64,000 bases of DNA from Planctomycetota bacterium (GTDB lineage Bacteria > Planctomycetota > J058), in the NCBI GenBank assembly GCA_023954375.1, contig JAMLIC010000002.1:310001-374000 (forward strand), given 5' to 3'. Shown here in pieces: positions 44,710 to 53,972 of the stretch. The translations under genes and the position numbers were made by a program. The notes under the pieces were generated by a model. The model saw only the letters and a list, made by a program, of their open reading frames with translations, was not told where the DNA came from and did no database searches. Positions within the stretch are counted from its first letter, which is position 1. Each line of letters opens with the position of its first letter.

Positions 44710-45972
44710 ATGAGCGACGCCGACCTGCGACGGCTCGAGCGCGCGGCCCTCGCCGCGCGGGACGATCCGGAGGCGCGGCTGGCCCTGGCGCAGGCGCTGC
44801 GCCGCGCGGGCGAGGAGGAGCGGGCCGTCTTCGAGGTGTGGCGAGCGGCGCGGCTCGGCCACCCGGCCGGGCGGGCGCTCCTCGCGGGGGGCCCGACGCC
44901 GCTCGTCACGCCGCCGCGCGTCGCGGAGGTCGCCGCCGGCGAAGCCGGCGAAGACTGGTCGTCGCTCGGCTGGCCGCAAGCGGCGCACGGTCGCTGGCTG
45001 CTCGTGATGAGTCACGAGGAGACGGTGCTGCTCTCGCTCGACACGCGGTCCGTCGCCTGGCGCGTGCCGGCGGAGTTCGCGCTGCTCCAGCCCGACCTCG
45101 ACGGCGCCTGCTTCGTCGTCACGCACGAGGAGGGCGCGCTGGTGCGCAGAAACGGCGCGACCGGCGAGCCGCTGGCGCGGGCCCCGCTCCCGCCCGGGCG
45201 TCTGACGTTCCTCGACCTGGCCGAGGACCGCCTGGTCGTCGCGATCGAGGACGCGCTCATCTGCCTCGACGCCGGCGCCGCGCTCGGGCGCGAGGTGTGG
45301 CGGCGATCCGTCGAGCCAGCGGCGCGGCCCCCCGAGCCTCTCGCGTCGTCGCGCCGGCAGGCGCTCGCGGCCGATCCCGGCGTCGTGGTCGTCTCCTGGG
45401 GCGACGGGCGCGACCGCCTGGAGGCGCTCGACCTCGAGACGGGCGAGGCGCGCTGGAGCGCGGCGACCACCGACGACGCCGACGAGCTGTTCGTCGATCC
45501 GCACGGGGCCCTGCTGCTCTGGAGGTCCGGCCGCGCACGGCACCTCGACCTCGCAACGGGCGCCGCCCGGTGGGAGTCGAACTTCAGCGGCAGGCGGGCG
45601 GTGACCGAACAGCGGCCCGCGCTCACGCGCGAGCGCGTGGTCCTGAAGCACTACGGCGCGGACGGAGCCGGGCTGCTGGGCCACGTCATCGCCCTCGACC
45701 GCGCCACGGGCCGCCTCGCCTGGAAGCGCCCGATCCCGGACGAGGTCGAGGAGTACGTCTGCCTCGAGGCGGCGGGCGAGACGGTCTACCTGGTCGGTGA
45801 GACCGAGACGCATGTCCGCCTGGCGGCGCTGGCGGCCGCCGACGGCCGACCGCTCTGGCCGGAAGTGACCGTGAACGGCGGTCGGCCCGTGAGCACATTG
45901 GCCGCCGGCCGGGGCGTGGTGGTGAAGGCAGACGAGCGACTGCTCCTGTTCGAGGCCGCGGACGGGGTGTGA
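44710..45972 (+). CDS. PQQ-like beta-propeller repeat protein, cytoplasmic type
   Basis: The 420-residue protein has an N-terminal helical segment (1-60; ERAALAARDDPEARLALAQ, similar to bacterial repeat-companion sequences such as TIGR02996), then a seven- or eight-bladed PQQ-like propeller with repeats such as LDLETGEARWSA, LDLATGAARWES and LDRATGRLAWKR. There is no signal peptide and no PQQ-binding or enzyme motif, so it probably binds protein or is a hypothetical scaffold. It sits between the two copies of a 35-bp direct repeat, next to a truncated VapC-like gene whose 3' end it appears to replace. Confidence 0.8.
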   Translation: MSDADLRRLERAALAARDDPEARLALAQALRRAGEEERAVFEVWRAARLGHPAGRALLAGGPTPLVTPPRVAEVAAGEAGEDWSSLGWPQAAHGRWLLVMSHEETVLLSLDTRSVAWRVPAEFALLQPDLDGACFVVTHEEGALVRRNGATGEPLARAPLPPGRLTFLDLAEDRLVVAIEDALICLDAGAALGREVWRRSVEPAARPPEPLASSRRQALAADPGVVVVSWGDGRDRLEALDLETGEARWSAATTDDADELFVDPHGALLLWRSGRARHLDLATGAARWESNFSGRRAVTEQRPALTRERVVLKHYGADGAGLLGHVIALDRATGRLAWKRPIPDEVEEYVCLEAAGETVYLVGETETHVRLAALAAADGRPLWPEVTVNGGRPVSTLAAGRGVVVKADERLLLFEAADGV

Positions 45973-46031
45973 CGCCGGTCCTCTCGCATGAGAAAGCTGA
46001 ACGTCGTCGGGTCCAGGAGGTACGTGGTCAC
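45973..46031 (-). pseudogene. Truncated VapC-like PIN-domain toxin (N-terminal remnant)
   Basis: The frame starting at GTG 46031 reads MTTYLLDPTTFSFLMRED, the first beta strand and helix of a PIN-domain RNase with its first catalytic Asp. The usual LDTN is changed to LDPT. After about 20 residues it loses all likeness to the family and runs antisense into the propeller gene, whose stop is at 45972. The start overlaps the antitoxin stop as GTGA, the usual toxin-antitoxin coupling. The toxin is therefore cut and cannot be active. Confidence 0.65.
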
Positions 46032-46273
46032 TCGACAGGAGAGCCGAACCGAACCGGCCGCTTGCCGCGCTCGATCTCGGTGAGGAGGGCGTCCACGTCT
46101 TCTTGCTCGACGCGGGGCTCCCCGGTCATGGCGGCGAGCACGGCCCCGGGCGACCCCTGCTCGTTTCGGACCGTGACCAGGACGGGCGTGCCGTCGCGCA
46201 GGGTGGCGCCCTCCTCGAGCACGACGCCGCCGCCCCAGACGACGCCCTTGAAGCTCCTGTCCTGATCGCTCAC
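46028..46273 (-). CDS. Probable VapB-type antitoxin, orphaned
   Basis: The 81-residue protein opens with a short beta region (FKGVVWGGGVVLEEGATLRD) like the SpoVT/AbrB-type or similar DNA-binding start of small antitoxins, then an acidic helical end. The antitoxin role is inferred from context: its stop overlaps the start of the truncated PIN-type gene by the GTGA arrangement. GTG at 46273 is preceded by a TACGAT box at 6 bases. If it is expressed alone it may be a leftover or protect against a related toxin elsewhere. Confidence 0.6.
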   Translation of the reverse strand: MSDQDRSFKGVVWGGGVVLEEGATLRDGTPVLVTVRNEQGSPGAVLAAMTGEPRVEQEDVDALLTEIERGKRPVRFGSPVE

Positions 46274-46279
46274 ACCGGC

Positions 46280-46285
46280 ATCGTA
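46280..46285 (-). promoter_or_regulatory. -10-like box TACGAT 6 bases before the antitoxin start
   Basis: On the minus strand TACGAT, 6 bases, then the GTG at 46273. The same hexamer stands 7 bases before the start of the HEPN operon at 46618. Confidence 0.45.
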
Positions 46286-46291
46286 TCCGAC

Positions 46292-46326
46292 CCGACTGGA
46301 CGGACGTGAACGCGCGAGGGGCGGGG
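46292..46326 (+). repeat. Direct repeat, right copy (35 bases)
   Basis: Matches 44607-44640 with one base change and one extra G, in the same orientation. It lies just upstream of the antitoxin gene. Confidence 0.75.
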
Positions 46327-46392
46327 CGTCTATGCGTTGAGGCTCTGTCCGGATCGCACGCGACGCACGACCGCGCTCGTGGCCCCGGCAGT

Positions 46393-46554
46393 TCACCACG
46401 TCAGGGGAGGGAGTCGTAACACCTCCTGGCTCTCGGTGAGCAACTCGACTTCGGTCATGACCACGTCGGGGGGGAAGTCGTCCGCGCCGAGCCCCGCGTG
46501 GCACAGGGCGCAGCGGAGGGTGGTCGAGCGCGGCGTCAGCACGTTCGGCAGCAT
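46393..46554 (-). CDS. Small cysteine-motif protein (53 aa), hypothetical
   Basis: The 53-residue reading frame starts MLPNVLTPRSTTLRCALCHA and carries one CxxC pair, then an acidic helical end. It may be a remnant or short zinc-ribbon-like protein. The protein is less Arg/Ala-rich than antisense frames in this genome, which is the main support; there is no Shine-Dalgarno. It is divergent from the HEPN pair by 63 bases. A longer frame from 46704 exists but would overlap that operon. Confidence 0.4.
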   Translation of the reverse strand: MLPNVLTPRSTTLRCALCHAGLGADDFPPDVVMTEVELLTESQEVLRLPPLTW

Positions 46555-46604
46555 AGCGGCGCGCGCCCGCCGCGGCACGCGGCGAGCCGGCCGGCCGGCC
46601 GTGT

Positions 46605-46610
46605 TACGAT
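46605..46610 (+). promoter_or_regulatory. -10-like box TACGAT 7 bases before the HEPN operon
   Basis: TACGAT, 7 bases, then GTG at 46618, leaving no room for a Shine-Dalgarno. Same hexamer as before the antitoxin at 46273. Confidence 0.5.
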
Positions 46611-46617
46611 CGGTACC

Positions 46618-46923
46618 GTGAGCCAGGCCGTCGAGCAACGCGTGCGCACCGCCCTCGCGAAGGCGAAGAAGCGGCTCCCGCGTCACGTCGTCGCCCTCCG
46701 GCACCGGCTCGACACCGACTCGAGCGGCCAGGACGCGGTCTACGTCTGGATCATCATCGACGACCGGGCGCCGGAGGAGGTGTGGGCCTATGAGGCCACC
46801 TCACCCCTGGGCGACGTCGTCGAGCAGGCGCTCTCCGCCGCGGGGGTCGACCTCTGGCCCTACGTCCTCTTCCGCGCGAAGTCGGAGCAGGACGAGTTCG
46901 ACGCCGAGCGCACGTCGGCCTGA
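46618..46923 (+). CDS. Small partner protein of the HEPN gene (101 aa)
   Basis: The 101-residue protein has a basic helical start (VSQAVEQRVRTALAKAKKRL), a beta-rich centre (YVWIIIDDRAPEEVWAYE), a helix and a last part reading YVLFRAKSEQDEF. I do not recognise a named family, but small proteins of this shape occur directly before HEPN-domain genes. It lacks the GSxxxG and DxD motifs of MNT nucleotidyltransferases, so this is not a standard HEPN-MNT pair. It could be a partner or antitoxin. The HEPN gene starts 7 bases after its stop. The start is supported by the TACGAT box at 7 bases. Confidence 0.7.
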   Translation: MSQAVEQRVRTALAKAKKRLPRHVVALRHRLDTDSSGQDAVYVWIIIDDRAPEEVWAYEATSPLGDVVEQALSAAGVDLWPYVLFRAKSEQDEFDAERTSA

Positions 46924-46930
46924 GGGGCTC

Positions 46931-47440
46931 ATGCTGCACCGTCAGCTCCTCGAGCAGGCCCGCCACCTCGCGCGTCGAGAGCGTGGCCGGCCGCGGCAGG
47001 CGAGCCTGCGACGGGCGGTCTCGACGGCCTACTACGCGCTCTTCCACCTGCTCGCCCACGAGGTCTCTCGCCAGCTCCTGCGCGGCCAGCGCGGCGCAGG
47101 GCTCCGGCCGCTCCTGGGGCGGGCGCTCGCCCACTCGGACATGAAGGCCGCGTCCCGCTCCTTCGCCGGGGGGACCTTGCCGGCCGTCGTCCACGACTTC
47201 GCCGCGGGCCAGCCGTCGCCCGAGCTGCGCCGGGTCGCGAAGGCGTTCGTCCTCCTGCAGGAGCAGCGGCACGCGGCCGACTACGACCTGCGACGTCGGT
47301 TTGGCCGCCGCGAGGCGCTCACGATCGTGTCCGAGGCCGAGGCGGCCTTCCGGGCCTGGGCGGCGGCGCGTGATCGCGCCGAGGCGCTCCTGTTCCTGGT
47401 GTGCCTGTTGACGTGGAAGCCGCTCATGGGGCGGAGTTGA
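46931..47440 (+). CDS. HEPN-domain protein
   Basis: The 169-residue all-helical protein has SLRRAVSTAYYALFHLLAHE (about 20-40), the typical first HEPN helix with the YYAxFH core, and QEQRHAADYDL (near 110-120), typical of the second half. The canonical RNase motif R-x4-6-H is not visible, so nuclease activity is uncertain. HEPN proteins act as toxins, defence effectors or nucleotide-binding partners. It forms a two-gene unit with the 101-residue protein in front and lies just before kynA (10 bases). The start is ATG; only GAGGGG is found before it. Confidence 0.78.
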   Translation: MLHRQLLEQARHLARRERGRPRQASLRRAVSTAYYALFHLLAHEVSRQLLRGQRGAGLRPLLGRALAHSDMKAASRSFAGGTLPAVVHDFAAGQPSPELRRVAKAFVLLQEQRHAADYDLRRRFGRREALTIVSEAEAAFRAWAAARDRAEALLFLVCLLTWKPLMGRS

Positions 47441-47450
47441 GGAGGCGGCC

Positions 47451-48554
<1,104 letters not shown>

Positions 48555-48556
48555 CC

Positions 48557-49030
48557 GTGGAGGTCACCCTGCGCGAGGTCACCGACGACGACCTGCCCCA
48601 CTTCTTCGAGCAACAGCGCGACCCCGCCTACGACCACATGGCGGCGTTCACCCGCGGCGACCCGGACGACCGCGACGGGTTCCTGGCCCACTGGGCGAAG
48701 GTCCGCGCCGACCCCACGATCCTCTTGCGGACGATCCTGCTCGACGGCCAGGTCGTCGGCAGCGTCGGCAGCTTCGTCCTCTTCGGCGCGCGCGAGGTCA
48801 CCTACGGCGTCGCGCGCGAGCACTGGGGCAAGGGGGTCGCCACCGAGGCGCTCCGCCTCTTCCTGGCCCTTTTCCCGGAGCGCCCCCTCCACGCCCGCGC
48901 GGCGGCCGACAACGTGGGCTCGCGGCGCGTGCTCGAGAAGTGCGGCTTCCAGGTCACCGGGCGCGACGAGGGGTTCGCCCGGGCGCGCGGCCAAATGGTC
49001 GAGGAGGTCGTCCTGCGCCTGGACGCGTGA
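48557..49030 (+). CDS. GNAT family N-acetyltransferase
   Basis: The 157-residue protein has the GNAT fold: LREVTDDDLPHFF at the start, then the acetyl-CoA loop REHWGKGVATEAL (about 92-104) and the family ending RAAADNVGSRRVLEKCGF. It is of the RimJ/RimL-like type, transferring acetyl to an amine. The substrate is unknown. GTG starts 2 bases after the kynA stop, so it is translated with it. It could modify a kynurenine-route product or be unrelated. Confidence 0.9.
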   Translation: MEVTLREVTDDDLPHFFEQQRDPAYDHMAAFTRGDPDDRDGFLAHWAKVRADPTILLRTILLDGQVVGSVGSFVLFGAREVTYGVAREHWGKGVATEALRLFLALFPERPLHARAAADNVGSRRVLEKCGFQVTGRDEGFARARGQMVEEVVLRLDA

Positions 49031-49032
49031 GC

Positions 49033-49074
49033 CCCCACCTCCCGGTGGGGCGGGGAGGATCCCGCGTCCTCCCC
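49033..49074 (+). terminator. Two tandem hairpins after the kynA operon
   Basis: First stem CCCCACC (49033-49039) with GGTGGGG (49044-49050), loop TCCC; second stem GGGGAGGA (49052-49059) with TCCTCCCC (49067-49074). Both are perfect. They lie just after the GNAT stop and before asnB. Confidence 0.55.
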
Positions 49075-49153
49075 CCGCGCTCGTTCGCGCCCGCGGAGGT
49101 TGGGCCCAGGCACGCCCTTCGCGTCACCTTCGCCGCGGCGGGCGAGGTGACGC

Positions 49154-51121
49154 GTGTGCGGGATCGCCGGGATCCTCGGGCGCATCGACGCGCCCAACCG
49201 CGCCGCCCTGGCGCGCATGTCGGCCGCGATGATCCACCGCGGCCCCGACGGGGCCGGGACGTGGATCGGCCGGCCCGACGCGGCCGGCGAGGGCTGCCTC
49301 CTCGCCCACCGCCGGCTCTCGATCATCGACCTCTCCGCCGCCGGCGACCAGCCGATGGTCGACCCGCTCGGCGGGCAGGTGATCGTCTTCAACGGCGAGG
49401 TCTACAACTACCGCGCCCTGCGCGACGAGCTCGTCGCCGCCGGCGAGGGCGAGCGGCTCGCGTCGACCGGCGACACGGCCGTCCTCCTGCGCCTCCTCGC
49501 CGCGCGCGGCGCCGGCGCCTGCCCGCGGCTGCGCGGCATGTTCGCCTTCGGCCTCTGGGACGAGGCGCGCCGCCGCCTCGTCCTCGCCCGCGACCCGCTC
49601 GGGATCAAGCCGCTCTACGTGGCCCGGAACCCCGACCCGCGCGGCCGCTGGCGCCTGGCCTTCGCCTCCGAGGTGCGCGCCCTCCTGGCCTCGGGGCTCC
49701 TCGACGGGCCCCGCCTCGCGCCGGCCGCCCTGGCGTCGATCGTCTGGAACGGCTTCGTCGCCGGCCCGACCACGATCGTCGACGGCGTCGAGCAGGTCTC
49801 CCCGGGCGAGGCGCTGACGATCACCCACGCCGCGCCGGGCGCGCCGCCGCGCGTCGAGGCGCGCGCCTTCTGGTCGCCCGCCCGCCACGACGGCTGCTGG
49901 GTCGAGGCCACGCCGGGCGAGCTCGCGGCGACGCTGCGGACCTCGGTGCGCGAGCACCTCGAGAGCGACGTGCCCGTCGGCGTGTTCCTCTCCAGCGGCG
50001 TCGACTCGAGCGCCGTGGCCAACCTCGCCCAGCAGGTCTCGGCCCGGCCCGTCCACACGTTCACGCTCGCCTTCGAGGACGCGGCCCTGAGCGAGGGCGA
50101 GCCCGCGCGGCGGATCGCCCGCGCGATCGGCGCCGAGCACCGCGAGGTGGTCCTCACGGAGGGGCGCTTCGTCGCGTCGCTCGAGCGCGCGCTCGACGCG
50201 CTCGACCAGCCCACGTTCGACGGCGTGAACTCGTTCTTCATCAGCCAGGCCGTGCGCGAGGCCGGGCTGAAGGTGGCCCTCGTCGGCACGGGCGGCGACG
50301 AGCTCTTCGGCGGCTACGCCTCCTTCCGCCAGCTCCCGCGGCTCTGCGCCCTGGCCCGCTCGACCCGCTGGCTCCCGCGCGGCTCGACGGTGGCCGCCGC
50401 GCGCCTCGTCAGCGCCGCCTTGTCCGGCCGGGGCCGCGCCGCCCTGGGCCCGCAGACGCGCTGGGCCAAGCTCCCTGACATGGTGCGCGCGGGCGACGAC
50501 CTGCTCGAGCTCTACCAGCTCGCCTACGCCCTGTTCCTGCCCGGGACCCAGCGCGAGCTGCTCGCGCCCGACCTCGCGCTCGACGGCGCGCGCCTCGGCC
50601 TGCCGGCGCCCCTCCGCGCGCGCCTCCAGGCCGAGGCGCGCGGCCGGTCGCTCCTCTCGGCGCTGAGCGTCCTCGAGCTGCGCTGCTTCCTGGGCGAGCG
50701 GCTCCTGCGCGACTCCGACGCCGCGTCCATGGCCGTGTCGCTCGAGCTGCGCCTCCCGCTCGTCGACCACCGCGTGTTCGAGGTCGTCGACCGCCTCCCC
50801 GACCCCGTCCGCTTCTCGCCGCTCGGGCGCAAGGAGGCCCTGCGCCGCGCCGGCCTCGACGGCCTCGACCCGGCGCTGTTCGAGCGCCCCAAGCGCGGCT
50901 TCGTCCTCCCCTTCGAGGGCTGGCTGCGCCGCGGCCTCGGGCGCGCGATCGACGAGACCCTGCGCGACGAGGCGGCCGCGCGCGCCGTGGGCCTCGACGG
51001 CGCCGCCGTGGCCCGCCTGTGGGCGGCCTACCAGCAGGGCGCGCCGGGCATGTACTGGTCGCGCGTGTGGGCGCTCTACGCGCTGCTCCGCTGGTGCCAG
51101 CGGCACCGCGTGACGGTGTGA
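49154..51121 (+). CDS. asnB: Asparagine synthase, glutamine-hydrolysing
   Basis: The 655-residue protein starts MCGIAG; Cys2 becomes the N-terminal nucleophile of the class II glutaminase domain (about 1-215), which frees ammonia. The synthase domain (about 230-620) has the ATP-pyrophosphatase loop LSSGVDSS (usually SGGxDSS), GTGGDELFGGY and the late RLPLVDHRVFE. It makes asparagine or, in exopolysaccharide clusters, amidates sugars or peptides. At 655 residues it is the long AsnB type. GTG at 49154 has GAGGTGA 3 bases upstream; cutting after Met requires this start. The glycosyltransferase is convergent. Confidence 0.94.
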   Translation: MCGIAGILGRIDAPNRAALARMSAAMIHRGPDGAGTWIGRPDAAGEGCLLAHRRLSIIDLSAAGDQPMVDPLGGQVIVFNGEVYNYRALRDELVAAGEGERLASTGDTAVLLRLLAARGAGACPRLRGMFAFGLWDEARRRLVLARDPLGIKPLYVARNPDPRGRWRLAFASEVRALLASGLLDGPRLAPAALASIVWNGFVAGPTTIVDGVEQVSPGEALTITHAAPGAPPRVEARAFWSPARHDGCWVEATPGELAATLRTSVREHLESDVPVGVFLSSGVDSSAVANLAQQVSARPVHTFTLAFEDAALSEGEPARRIARAIGAEHREVVLTEGRFVASLERALDALDQPTFDGVNSFFISQAVREAGLKVALVGTGGDELFGGYASFRQLPRLCALARSTRWLPRGSTVAAARLVSAALSGRGRAALGPQTRWAKLPDMVRAGDDLLELYQLAYALFLPGTQRELLAPDLALDGARLGLPAPLRARLQAEARGRSLLSALSVLELRCFLGERLLRDSDAASMAVSLELRLPLVDHRVFEVVDRLPDPVRFSPLGRKEALRRAGLDGLDPALFERPKRGFVLPFEGWLRRGLGRAIDETLRDEAAARAVGLDGAAVARLWAAYQQGAPGMYWSRVWALYALLRWCQRHRVTV

Positions 51122-51142
51122 GCGAGGGGCTCCCGGCTCGGG

Positions 51143-52141
51143 TCACGCCGCCCGCCGCCGCGCCCGCCGGGCGGCGGGCCGCCACGCCGCCGCGTGGCGC
51201 GCCTCGAGGTCGCGCGTCGCCGCCGCCTTGCCCCGCACGAGGCACGCGCGCTGGTAGCGGCGGATGAACGCGCGCAGCGCGGGGTCGTCGAGGCGCGGCT
51301 CGCGCCGGAGCGCCGCGCGCACGTAGCCCCACAGGATCCCCAGCGAGCCGACCACCGCCGGCGGCTGCGGCAGGCGGAACACGGCGCTGGCGAGCAGGTA
51401 GAGCGGGTCGGTGCCCATGAACCACTGGCCGGCGCCGTGGCGCACGCGCCCGGTCCACCAGTCGCGGTCGCTCGTGCCCATGGGCCGCAGGTGGTGGAAG
51501 CGCAGCGCCGGGTCGTCCCAGCTCACCGCCCTCCAGCCGAGCAGCCGGCAGCGGTGGCCGTCGATCCCGTCCCACATGAGGGCGCGCACGAAGCCGCCCA
51601 GCTGCTCGAAGCACTCGGTCCGGTAGAACTTCGTCATGCCGACCGAGTTCTCGTCGCCGCACACCTCCGCCACGAGCGGCGAGCCGTCGAGGATCGGCAG
51701 GGCGCTCCGTCCCCCGGGCAGCGCGCGCCCGGGCGGCAGGAAGTAGGGCTTGCCGCTGGCGGTGCCGATCCGCGGGTCGCGCTCCATGCGCGCCATGAGC
51801 CCCTCGAAGTAGCCCGCGGGGAGGTCGAGGTCGAGGTCGAGCTTGCAGACGTAGTCGTAGTCGCCCGGCTCGATCGTGGCGTAGCCCGCGTCGAAGGCCT
51901 CGATCACCCCGCCGCCGAGCGCGCGCCGCCCCCGGTCCTCGCGGCGGAGCACCCGGACGTAGGGCAGGCGCCGGGCGTACTCGCGCAGGATCGCGGGCGT
52001 CGCATCGGTCGAGCCGTCGTCGACGATCACCCAGCGCGCGGGCGGGACCGTCTGGCGCGCCACGGCCTCGAGCGTCGTCCGGGCGTGGCGCGCCTCGTCG
52101 CGGCAGGGGGTGATCAGGCAGTAGCGGCGGTCTCCGGCCAT
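51143..52141 (-). CDS. Glycosyltransferase family 2
   Basis: The 332-residue protein has the GT-A fold: CLITPCRDEARHARTTLE (about 8-25), VIVDDGSTDATPAIL with the UDP-binding Asp, and YVCKLDLDLDL, where a DxD-like metal site stands. Then VAEVCGDENSVGMTKFYR, and a basic tail (about 280-332) that is not hydrophobic, so it is not an integral membrane member. It moves a sugar to an unknown acceptor, perhaps an envelope polysaccharide. ATG at 52141 follows GGAG at 6 bases. Convergent with asnB, 21 bases apart. Confidence 0.9.
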   Translation of the reverse strand: MAGDRRYCLITPCRDEARHARTTLEAVARQTVPPARWVIVDDGSTDATPAILREYARRLPYVRVLRREDRGRRALGGGVIEAFDAGYATIEPGDYDYVCKLDLDLDLPAGYFEGLMARMERDPRIGTASGKPYFLPPGRALPGGRSALPILDGSPLVAEVCGDENSVGMTKFYRTECFEQLGGFVRALMWDGIDGHRCRLLGWRAVSWDDPALRFHHLRPMGTSDRDWWTGRVRHGAGQWFMGTDPLYLLASAVFRLPQPPAVVGSLGILWGYVRAALRREPRLDDPALRAFIRRYQRACLVRGKAAATRDLEARHAAAWRPAARRARRRAA

Positions 52142-52331
52142 GGTCGTCTCCGGCGCCCCTCGGGGACCTTTTCCCGCGGTGGGGCAGGCAACCGTTGCGC
52201 CACGGTGACGGCGGGAGGGGGGCGCTCGACTTCCCGGGGGTTTACGCGGGCGGGGACGGGCACGCCGGGCCCACCCGGAGGGGTCAGGCGGGCGCGTCCC
52301 ATGGTGGAATCGGGCGCACAGGAGCCTGCCC

Positions 52332-53786
52332 ATGCGCCGCGCCACGATCGTCCCGCTGCTGCTCGCCGCGGCCGCCGCCACCGCGTCCGCCCAGCCGGCG
52401 CCGGCCGCGCCGCCGCTCGACGGCTTCGTCGCCCTCGACGAGGCCGGGCGCCGCGGGCCGCCCGCGCCCGGCCTGCGCGAGCGCGCGCGAGGGGTCCAGC
52501 GCGCGCTCGTGCGCGCCGTGCCCGGCCTGCGCGGGCTGGCCCCGCCGACCACGGGCCGCCTGCGGCTCGGCGTCGTGCTCGTCGCGTTCGCGGACGTCGG
52601 GCCTCCGGCCTGGGGCCCGGCGGCGTTCGAGCAGGCGCTCCTCTCGCGCGGCGCCTACGCCCGCACGCCCAGCGGCGACCCCGCCTGGGGCAGCATGGCC
52701 GACTACTACCACGAGAACAGCGGCGGCGCCCTGGCGCTCGAGGGGCGCGTGTTCGACTGGGTCCGCCTGCGCCTGCGCCGGGCCGACGTCGAGCCGCGCC
52801 CGCTGATCGACCCGGCCGGGCGCGCCCTGTTCGGCCAGGCGCTCGACGCGCTGCTCGCGCGCGAGGGCCCCCGCGCCCTCGACGACCTGGACGCGCTCGC
52901 GTTCGTCGTCGCCGGGCCGCAGGCGACGCGGCGCGGCTCGGTCCTCTGGCCGCACTCGACCGCCTTCGTCCACCGCGGCCGGGCGTGGCGCTACTACCTC
53001 ATGCACACCCACGACCGGCGCGGCCGCTTCGAGGCGATCGGGACGCACTGCCACGAGCTGGGCCACGTCCTCGGGCTGCTCGACAAGTACGGCGTCGGGC
53101 GAGGGACCGGCCTGGGCCAGTGGTGCGCCATGGCCACCGGCGCCCACGGCGGGCGCCCGTGGGGCGTCGACGTGGGCGCGCCGCCGCGCACCTTCCGCGA
53201 CACCGCGCGCGACCTCCTCCGCGAGCAGGTCGAGGAGGCGCGCGGCTGGCTCCGCGGCCTCGGCCTGCCGGGCGGCCGGCGCGCGCCGCCGCCGGCGGGC
53301 GAGGCGCGGCCCCTGCACCTGTGCGCCGTCTGCAAGGCGCGGCTCGGCTGGACCCGCCCCGTGACGCTCGACCCGCGCCGCGGCGCGCGCGTCTACCTCG
53401 AGGCGGTGGAGACCGACGCGCGGCAGGTGGCCCGCGTGCCGCTCGACCCGCTCGGGCGCGAGGCGCTCGTCCTCGAGCACCGGCGGCAGGTGGGCTTCGA
53501 CGCCGACCTCCCGCGCGGCGGTCTGCTCGTGTGGCGCACGGGCGACCCGACGTCGGCGGCGCGCACGTTCGTCCCGTTCGCGGCCGTCGAGCTCGTCGCC
53601 GCCCACGGGGTCCGCTCGACCGACGCCGCCCTGCGGACGCCGGCCCTGGTCCCGTTCCCGATCGACGGCCGCGACCAGGTGGTCGTCGCCGGCCGCGGCC
53701 CGGGGGCCTGGCGCGTGCGGCTGTCCGGGATCCGCGCTGACGCGGCGGGGCGGCTCTACGTGGAGGTCGGGCGGGAACGGCCGTAG
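52332..53786 (+). CDS. Secreted M6-family (immune inhibitor A-like) metalloprotease
   Basis: The 484-residue protein has a signal peptide (1-20, cut after ASA). The N-terminal part (about 65-210) has the M6 look (LRLGVVLVAFAD, MADYYHENSGGAL). The zinc site HELGHVLGLLD (HExxHxxGxxD) is near residue 240. A conserved Cys pair (CAVCKARLGW) comes before a beta-rich C-terminal region. It is expected to cut proteins outside the cell. AGGAG stands 9 bases before the ATG. It is not part of an obvious toxin or secretion operon. Confidence 0.9.
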   Translation: MRRATIVPLLLAAAAATASAQPAPAAPPLDGFVALDEAGRRGPPAPGLRERARGVQRALVRAVPGLRGLAPPTTGRLRLGVVLVAFADVGPPAWGPAAFEQALLSRGAYARTPSGDPAWGSMADYYHENSGGALALEGRVFDWVRLRLRRADVEPRPLIDPAGRALFGQALDALLAREGPRALDDLDALAFVVAGPQATRRGSVLWPHSTAFVHRGRAWRYYLMHTHDRRGRFEAIGTHCHELGHVLGLLDKYGVGRGTGLGQWCAMATGAHGGRPWGVDVGAPPRTFRDTARDLLREQVEEARGWLRGLGLPGGRRAPPPAGEARPLHLCAVCKARLGWTRPVTLDPRRGARVYLEAVETDARQVARVPLDPLGREALVLEHRRQVGFDADLPRGGLLVWRTGDPTSAARTFVPFAAVELVAAHGVRSTDAALRTPALVPFPIDGRDQVVVAGRGPGAWRVRLSGIRADAAGRLYVEVGRERP

Positions 53787-53894
53787 AGCTCTGATCTGAC
53801 CTGGGGCCTGTCGTCCTCGATCAGGCCAGCTCGGTCCGAGGTCACGGGAGGAACGGAGCAACGAGCGAGGCGAGGCCGTGGAGGCCGAGGCGAG

Positions 53895-53951
53895 GCGGCG
53901 CGCGCGCGGCCGATATCGATCGCCGGATCCTATCGGCCGCGCGCGTGCCGC
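53895..53951. terminator. Large hairpin after the M6 protease gene
   Basis: Arms 53895-53915 and 53931-53951 pair over 21 bases with one mismatch around a 15-base loop. It lies 109 bases after the protease stop and 22 bases from the 3' end of the intron relic. It may end transcription on both strands. The stretch 53787-53894 shows no other structure or gene. Confidence 0.5.
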
Positions 53952-53972
53952 CGCGCCCGGCATCCGCGGCCG

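Noticed and set aside
46618..47440. HEPN-MNT toxin-antitoxin system
   Set aside because: The partner protein lacks the GSxxxG and DxD motifs of MNT nucleotidyltransferases.
53840..53912. A third copy of the dispersed repeat
   Set aside because: It shares only about 16 bases (GAGGCGAGGCGGCGCG) with copy B and has neither the hairpin nor a stop codon at its edge.
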